64,000 bases of DNA from Diaminobutyricibacter sp049994905. GTDB lineage: Bacteria; Actinomycetota; Actinomycetes; Actinomycetales; Microbacteriaceae. The notes beneath the pieces were generated by a model that searched no databases, had not been told where the DNA came from, and saw only the letters and a program-made list of their open reading frames with translations. Both the position numbers and the translations under genes were made by a program. The stretch covers positions 3,038,001-3,102,000 of the forward strand of contig NZ_CP188258.1 of NCBI RefSeq assembly GCF_049994905.1, read 5' to 3'. Shown piece by piece: positions 58,863-64,000 of the stretch; positions within the stretch are counted from its first letter, which is position 1; every line of letters starts with the position of its first letter.

Positions 58863-59882
58863 GTGGCGCTGCAACCGACCATCAACGATGTCGCCCGTGC
58901 TGCCGGCGTCAGCAAAGGCCTCGTCTCCCTCGCACTCAACGACCGGCCCGGTGTCGCGCCGGAGACGCGCACACGCATCCTGGAAGCGGCGAACGAACTC
59001 GGATGGCGTCCCAATCCGAGCGCACGCGGACTCACCAGCCGGCGGGCGTACGCACTCGGACTCATCGTGCGACGCGACCCGAGCATCATCGAGGCCGACC
59101 CCTTCTTCTCGGCGTTCATCGCCGGCGTCGAGACCGTGCTCGCCGATCGCGGCCAGGTACTCGTGCTGAGCGTCGTGCCCGATGTCGACAGCGAGGTCAA
59201 AGCGTACACGCGCCTCGCCAGGGACAAGCGGGTCGACGGCTTCCTCCTCACCGACCTGCTCGACGACGACCACCGCATCCGCCTCATCGAACGGCTCGGG
59301 ATCCACGCCGTCACGCTCGGCGAACCCAACATCGACAGCACGTTCCCGGTCGTCAGCCGCGACTACGACCGCGGCATCGCCTCACTCACCGACTACCTCA
59401 TCTCGCTCGGCCACACGCGCATCTCGCACGTCTCCGGCGATGAGAACATGCTCCACGGGCGTCTCCGCCGGGAACAGTTCGTCCGCTCGATGGAGAGCGC
59501 CGGGCTGCACTACCAGGTCGTGCCGACGGACTTCTCGCCCGAGCAGGGTGCTGCGGCGACCGAAACCCTCCTCGACAGTGCCGAGCCGCCGACCGCGATC
59601 ATCTACGGCAACGACCCCATGGCCATCGCCGGCATGTCGGTCGCACACCGGCGCGGATTGCGCCTGCCCGACGACCTGTCCGTCACCGGGCTCGACGGCT
59701 CCCAGATCGGATCCTACGTGTTTCCCGCGCTGACGACGCTCAGGAACGATCCGACCGAATGGGGGCTCGCTGCGGCCGGCTCCCTCCTGCGACTCATCGA
59801 AGAGGGAACGGCCGACGACGTGGCCCTCCCGCCCGCCGAACTCGTGGTGCGCGCCTCGACGGCGCCACCCGCCCGCCCATGA
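58863..59882 (+). CDS. LacI-family transcription regulator
   Basis: A 339-residue repressor. The N-terminal helix-turn-helix and hinge (INDVARAAGVSKGLVSLALN, RPGVAPETRTRI, SARGLTSRRA) is followed by a periplasmic-binding-protein-like sugar sensor domain. GTG start with AAAGGAG eight bases upstream. Two identical operators upstream indicate self-control. It probably responds to the sugar imported by the downstream ABC system and processed by the GH130 enzyme, and represses the whole operon in its absence. Confidence 0.93.
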   Translation: MALQPTINDVARAAGVSKGLVSLALNDRPGVAPETRTRILEAANELGWRPNPSARGLTSRRAYALGLIVRRDPSIIEADPFFSAFIAGVETVLADRGQVLVLSVVPDVDSEVKAYTRLARDKRVDGFLLTDLLDDDHRIRLIERLGIHAVTLGEPNIDSTFPVVSRDYDRGIASLTDYLISLGHTRISHVSGDENMLHGRLRREQFVRSMESAGLHYQVVPTDFSPEQGAAATETLLDSAEPPTAIIYGNDPMAIAGMSVAHRRGLRLPDDLSVTGLDGSQIGSYVFPALTTLRNDPTEWGLAAAGSLLRLIEEGTADDVALPPAELVVRASTAPPARP

Positions 59883-59934
59883 GTTCATACGACTCTCCGG
59901 GCACCGCACCAAAAGAGACAAAGGAAAGCACACA

Positions 59935-61224
59935 ATGCAACGACGCAAACTCCTGATCGGGATCGCCGCGGCGACGACGCTCGCGCTCGGCCTCACGGCC
60001 TGCAGCGGCTCCGGCGGTTCCACGACCGATGCGATGAAGGCGCACGGTCCGATCACGATCTGGTACTCCAACAACGCACAGGAAGTGCAGTGGGGCAAGG
60101 CCATGGTCGACTCCTGGAACTCCTCGCATCCCAAGGAGCAGATCAAGGCCCAGGAAGTGCCTGCCGGGAAGAGCACGGAAGAGGTCATCGGGGCCGCGAT
60201 CACCGCGGGAACGACTCCCTGCCTCGTGTTCAACAACCTGCCGGCGGCGACAGGCCAGTTCCAGAAGCAGGGCGGACTGGTCGACCTCTCGAAGTTCAGT
60301 GACGGCAACTCGTACATCAACGGGCGCAGCGGAAGCGCGGCAGCCCAGTACAAGTCCCCGAACGGCGACTACTACCAGATGCCGTGGAAGTCGAACCCCG
60401 TGATGATCTTCCTCAACAAGAAGATCTTCGAAAAAGCCGGGCTCGGTGACACCCCCGACCTCTCGACCTACGACAAGTTCCTCGCTGCATCGAAGAAGCT
60501 CACATCGAGCGGCGCAGCCAAGTATGCGATCTACCCCGCGCCGACCAGCGAGTTCTTCCAGCCGAACTTTGACTTCCTCCCGCTGTACGCTGCCCAGACC
60601 GGTGGCAAGGGAATGGTCGAGAACGGTAAGTCGACTCTGACCAGCCAGGACGCCATCACGGTCGCCAACTTCTGGAAGTCGATCTACAGCGCAGGCCTCG
60701 CCGGCAAGGAGCAGTACCAGGGCGATGCCTTCGCCGACGGCAAGTCGGCCATGGCCATCGTCGGCCCGTGGGCCATCGCCTACTACAAGGGCAAGGTCGA
60801 CTGGTCGTCCGTGCCGGTCCCGACCAAGGACGGTGTCTCGGCCGACCAGACCTACACCTTCCCTGACGCCAAGAACATCGGGATGTACACCTCGTGCAAG
60901 AACCAGGGCACCGCCTGGGACGTGCTGAAGTACGCCACCAGCAAGGACCAGGACGGCAAGCTGCTGAACGTGACCGGCCAGATGCCGATCCGCGACCAGC
61001 TGCAGACCGTGTACGCGAGCTACTTCGCGGCCAACCCGGCCTACAAGGAGTTCGGCGCGCAGGCTGCGCGCACGGTCGACGACCCGTCGGGTCCGAACAC
61101 CATCGCCCAGATGCAGGCCCTGCGTGACGCATACACGAAGTCTGTGATCAGCGGCAGCGGCAGCGTCGAGGATGCCTTCAAGACGGCATCCGACAAGATC
61201 GATCAGTTGCAGACGCAGAAGTAA
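59935..61224 (+). CDS. Sugar-binding lipoprotein (SBP family 1)
   Basis: A 429-residue extracytoplasmic carbohydrate-binding protein. Lys/Arg-rich n-region, hydrophobic segment and lipobox with Cys23 (LTAC) indicate lipid anchoring. The family-1 pattern includes ITIWYSNNAQEVQWGKAMVD and DAFADGKSAMAIVGPWAIAY. Ribosome site AAAGGAAA precedes the ATG. It is followed within five bases by the permease genes, and the ATPase is not in the window; such systems often use a shared MsmK-type ATPase. Confidence 0.92.
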   Translation: MQRRKLLIGIAAATTLALGLTACSGSGGSTTDAMKAHGPITIWYSNNAQEVQWGKAMVDSWNSSHPKEQIKAQEVPAGKSTEEVIGAAITAGTTPCLVFNNLPAATGQFQKQGGLVDLSKFSDGNSYINGRSGSAAAQYKSPNGDYYQMPWKSNPVMIFLNKKIFEKAGLGDTPDLSTYDKFLAASKKLTSSGAAKYAIYPAPTSEFFQPNFDFLPLYAAQTGGKGMVENGKSTLTSQDAITVANFWKSIYSAGLAGKEQYQGDAFADGKSAMAIVGPWAIAYYKGKVDWSSVPVPTKDGVSADQTYTFPDAKNIGMYTSCKNQGTAWDVLKYATSKDQDGKLLNVTGQMPIRDQLQTVYASYFAANPAYKEFGAQAARTVDDPSGPNTIAQMQALRDAYTKSVISGSGSVEDAFKTASDKIDQLQTQK

Positions 61225-61229
61225 CACCG

Positions 61230-62207
61230 ATGGCCGACACCAGTACCACCCCGGCGGCCGGAGGGCTCACCGAGCCCCCCGGCGCCGGGCGGCCGGAGCC
61301 GCGTTCCGGTCGTGCGCGCAAATCGCTTCGCGTCCGCGTCTTCGGGCGCAATCCGCTCGGATGGCTGTTCAGCGCCCCCTACCTGATCTTCATCTTCGTG
61401 GTCTTCGCATACCCGCTCGTGTTCGCGGTCTACATGTCGTTCTTCGACTACTTCTTCGCGGCCCCCGGCGCAGTCGTCGACCGTCCGTTCGTCGGCTTCG
61501 CGAACTACGTGCAGGTATTCACCGATCCGGCGATGCTCCAATCGTTCGCCAACGTCGGCATCTTCCTGATCATCAACGTGCCGCTGACCGTCGTGCTCTC
61601 GCTCGTGCTCGCCAGCGGTCTCAACAGCATCAAGCGGTTCCGCTCCTTCCTGCGAGTGAGCTACTACGTGCCGTACGTCACCGCGAGCGTGGCGATCATC
61701 GGAGTGTGGCTGTTCCTCTTCAGCGGGGACGGGCTCGTCAACCACATCCTCGGGCCGCTCGCGCCCAACCCGACGTGGTTCATCAACCCGGTGCTGGCGA
61801 TGCCGTCGATCGCGATCTACGTCACCTGGAAGCAGCTCGGTTTCTACATCCTGCTCTACCTCGCCGCACTCCAGAACGTGCCGACGGAGCTGTACGAGTC
61901 CGCTGCGACGGACGGCGCGGGGCGTATCCGGTCGTTCTTCTCCGTCACGGTGCCGGGCGTGCGCTCGGCGACGGTGCTGGTGCTGCTGTTGTCGACCATC
62001 GTGGGGGCCAACCTCTTCACCGAGCCGTACCTGCTGACAGGCGGCGGAGGGCCGAACGGCGCATCCGCGTCGCCCGTGCTCCTGATGTACCAGCAGGGCA
62101 TCGAACAGGGACACCCGGGCTTCGCGGCCGCGATCGGCATCGTGCTGGTCATCGGGGTGCTCATCATCGCATTCCTCGAGAACCGATTCGCAGGAGGACG
62201 GGACTAA
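61230..62207 (+). CDS. Sugar ABC transporter permease (MalF-like)
   Basis: A 325-residue inner-membrane permease. A 35-residue Pro/Arg-rich N-terminus precedes six helices, the first reading APYLIFIFVVFAYPLVFAVY. The EAA loop is YESAATDGAGRIRSFFSVTVPG. It pairs with the next gene, whose ATG shares one base with its stop (TAATG). Family and context indicate oligosaccharide uptake. Confidence 0.92.
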   Translation: MADTSTTPAAGGLTEPPGAGRPEPRSGRARKSLRVRVFGRNPLGWLFSAPYLIFIFVVFAYPLVFAVYMSFFDYFFAAPGAVVDRPFVGFANYVQVFTDPAMLQSFANVGIFLIINVPLTVVLSLVLASGLNSIKRFRSFLRVSYYVPYVTASVAIIGVWLFLFSGDGLVNHILGPLAPNPTWFINPVLAMPSIAIYVTWKQLGFYILLYLAALQNVPTELYESAATDGAGRIRSFFSVTVPGVRSATVLVLLLSTIVGANLFTEPYLLTGGGGPNGASASPVLLMYQQGIEQGHPGFAAAIGIVLVIGVLIIAFLENRFAGGRD

Positions 62208-63130
62208 TGACCTCGATCAAACCAGCGGTGGGCACCACTCCTCCCGTTCTGAAGAAGCCAGGACGCCGTCGTCGTGACCTCGGATCCGCCCGGCGCCTCA
62301 CCCGGGGCCAGGCGATCCTGCAGGGCACGGTGCTCGCCATCGGCGCAATATTCTTCCTGTTCCCCTTCTACTACATGCTCGTCGGGTCACTCCAGGCGAC
62401 GCCGGACACCACGGTGGCCGGCGCGTTCCCCAACCCGGGAAACCTGACCCTCCACAACTATGTGGCGATCAATTCGCGCATCAGCCTGCTCAGCGGGCTC
62501 GTCAGTTCCGGCATCTTCACCGGCGGCGTGCTCCTGTGCACGGTCGTGTTCGGGGTGCTCGCGGGCTACGCGCTCTCGATCCTCCGCTGGCGCGGCCGTG
62601 GAACGACGTTCGCACTCGCCCTGCTCGTGCAGATCGTGCCGTTCCAGCTGCTGATCATCCCGCTCTACGTCCTCATTGCACGCAATTACGGTCTGGCCGA
62701 CAATTACCTGGGCATGATCCTGCCGTTCGCGATCAACTCGACGGCTGTGCTGATCTTCAGGCAGTACTTCCTCCAGATACCGCAGGAGCTCTTCGATGCC
62801 GCCCGCATCGACGGTGCCGGCGAATTGACGCTGCTGTGGCGGATCGCGCTCCCTCTGGTGAGGCCGGCACTCATCACGGTCATCCTGCTGACCTTCATCG
62901 GTCCGTGGAACGAATTCCTCTGGCCGTTCCTCATCACCAAAGAAGCGAGCATGCAGCCGCTCGCCGTGTCGCTGGCGAACTACATCAGCACCGTAGCCGC
63001 GTCGACGTCGAACCCCTACGGCGCGATCCTCGCCGGCGCCGTCGTGCTCGCCGTGCCGGTCGTCGTGCTGTTCATTGCGGGCCAGCGCTACTTCATCTCG
63101 ACGGACCTCGGCTCGTCGGTCAAGGGCTAG
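62207..63130 (+). CDS. Sugar ABC transporter permease (MalG-like)
   Basis: A 307-residue permease with a basic N-terminus and six helices beginning near residue 35 (ILQGTVLAIGAIFFLFPFYY). The EAA loop reads FDAARIDGAGELTLLWRIALP, and the C-terminus ends RYFISTDLGSSVKG. ATG at 62207 overlaps the MalF-like stop; the longer open frame is a shadow of the upstream genes. It completes the channel; the GH130 gene follows after 14 bases. Confidence 0.92.
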   Translation: MTSIKPAVGTTPPVLKKPGRRRRDLGSARRLTRGQAILQGTVLAIGAIFFLFPFYYMLVGSLQATPDTTVAGAFPNPGNLTLHNYVAINSRISLLSGLVSSGIFTGGVLLCTVVFGVLAGYALSILRWRGRGTTFALALLVQIVPFQLLIIPLYVLIARNYGLADNYLGMILPFAINSTAVLIFRQYFLQIPQELFDAARIDGAGELTLLWRIALPLVRPALITVILLTFIGPWNEFLWPFLITKEASMQPLAVSLANYISTVAASTSNPYGAILAGAVVLAVPVVVLFIAGQRYFISTDLGSSVKG

Positions 63131-63144
63131 GAGGCGCCCTACGC

Positions 63145-64000
63145 ATGCAGCAAGTTGATATCAGCGCGCTCAGAGAAAGCTATCGCGCGGCCCTGAACCA
63201 CAGCAACGCCATCACCGACGTGATCTCCACGGATCAGTTCTCCGCCAGCTACGACGAGCGGCCCGATTGGGCGATCGGCCCTTTCAGGCGCGACGAATCA
63301 CTGACGTTCGAGCTGACCGGGCAATGGGATGACCCGACCGGCATCGGCTGGACCAGCGACTCGATCTTCAACCCGACGATGATCGCCCGCGGCGACGAGC
63401 TCCACCTGTTCTACCGCGCCTCGCCGCGCAAGGAGTCGACGGCGAGCAGGATCGGGCACGCTGTGCACCGCCCGGGCGTCGGCTGGACCGATGACCCCGC
63501 CAACCCGGTCATCTTTCCGACGCTCGAGAACGAGACCCTGGGCTGCGAAGACCCGAAGGTCTACGCGATCGACGGCCGCTACGTGATGTTCTACAACGCC
63601 ATCCGCTCGATCGCCGGCTCGCCTCATGGCGAGACGATGCCGTCGCCGGACTTTCCGTTCGGCGATATCGGCTGCGACATCATGATCGCCGTCTCCGACG
63701 ACCTGGTCAGCTGGGAGAAGCGCGGACTCGCGGTGCCCTATGAGGTGTCGAAGCTCTGGGCGAAGGGGGCGGTCATCCCCCGCAACGGAGCCGGCGAAGC
63801 CGTCAGGATTGGCGGCGAATACCTGATGTTCCTGTCCGAGGGATGCGGTGGGGTGCCGACGATCGGTCGATCGACCGACCTCCTCGACTGGCGTTTCGAG
63901 CGGCAGCCCTACCTCGACCTCGGCGAAGTGGGCGGCTCGCTCTACGAAGTCGCCTGCGCCGTCGTCGGAGCGCGTGACGAGCACGACCTCGTTCTCGACT
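63145..64000 (+). CDS. GH130-family beta-mannoside phosphorylase-like enzyme (3' end outside window)
   Basis: At least 285 residues, open to the end of the window. Family GH130 enzymes phosphorolyse beta-1,2- or beta-1,4-linked mannosides. Recognisable five-bladed propeller motifs are SIFNPTMIARGDELHLFYRA, LGCEDPKVY (the EDP motif), and KLWAKGAVIPRNG. Ribosome site AGGAGG (63129-63134) precedes the ATG by ten bases. Position after a LacI-controlled sugar importer suggests that imported mannosides are cleaved inside the cell. The exact linkage cannot be read from the sequence; the missing C-terminus holds the last blade. Confidence 0.82.
   Translation, partial: MQQVDISALRESYRAALNHSNAITDVISTDQFSASYDERPDWAIGPFRRDESLTFELTGQWDDPTGIGWTSDSIFNPTMIARGDELHLFYRASPRKESTASRIGHAVHRPGVGWTDDPANPVIFPTLENETLGCEDPKVYAIDGRYVMFYNAIRSIAGSPHGETMPSPDFPFGDIGCDIMIAVSDDLVSWEKRGLAVPYEVSKLWAKGAVIPRNGAGEAVRIGGEYLMFLSEGCGGVPTIGRSTDLLDWRFERQPYLDLGEVGGSLYEVACAVVGARDEHDLVLD

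Overview
The window is high-GC DNA with tightly packed genes, many four-base ATGA/GTGA overlaps and frequent GTG starts. Gene content and order point to an actinobacterium, most likely a member of the Microbacteriaceae (Leifsonia-like; genus not resolvable by eye). Supporting signs are the order sua5 - wecA-like - atpI - atpBEFHAGDC, the 264-residue AtpH, leaderless promoters with a -10 hexamer 6-9 nt before the start codon, and a kinase/FN3/MoxR/DUF58/transglutaminase-like cluster that resembles the PFNA cluster described in bifidobacteria.

Layout. 1-6345: nitrogen and stress genes. These are a truncated class III aminotransferase, a secreted protein with a possible lysozyme-like core, a PlsC acyltransferase, a CGNR zinc-finger regulator divergent from a small orphan gene, an OsmC protein, and a second GabT-like aminotransferase coupled to L-asparaginase II. 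6394-7726: an IS30-family element between two convergent genes. 7742-13238: a potDABC-type polyamine transporter (minus strand) divergent from alanine dehydrogenase. 13268-28230: a 15-kb minus-strand cluster encoding two FHA proteins, a PP2C phosphatase, a membrane Ser/Thr kinase, a 1974-residue surface protein, a MoxR ATPase, a DUF58 protein and a transglutaminase-like membrane protein. 28291-33183: aminobutyraldehyde-type dehydrogenase, Lrp/AsnC regulator, pyruvate/putrescine-type aminotransferase and FAD amine oxidoreductase. With potDABC, gabT and ald these make a plausible polyamine-to-GABA route.

33211-37570: a self-regulated TetR plus heterodimeric ABC exporter operon. 37621-44992: an aldo/keto reductase, then a peptide ABC transporter with an M19 dipeptidase. 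45114-47932: DNA alkylation repair (ogt, tag), a 390-bp stretch with no recognisable gene, yaaA and a small P-loop kinase. 47938-57433: the F1Fo ATP synthase operon headed by sua5, a WecA-like transferase and an AtpI-like protein. 57497-58746: tandem HAD hydrolases. 58780-64000: a LacI-regulated carbohydrate ABC system (two perfect operators, binding protein, two permeases) followed by a GH130 glycoside phosphorylase cut by the window end.

No tRNA, rRNA or CRISPR array was seen. The most unusual features are the surface-protein/phosphosignalling cluster with its apparently catalytically dead transglutaminase, the IS30 element that appears to sit at the tip of a convergent terminator, and the divergent CGNR/small-ORF pair with a repeat-rich control region.
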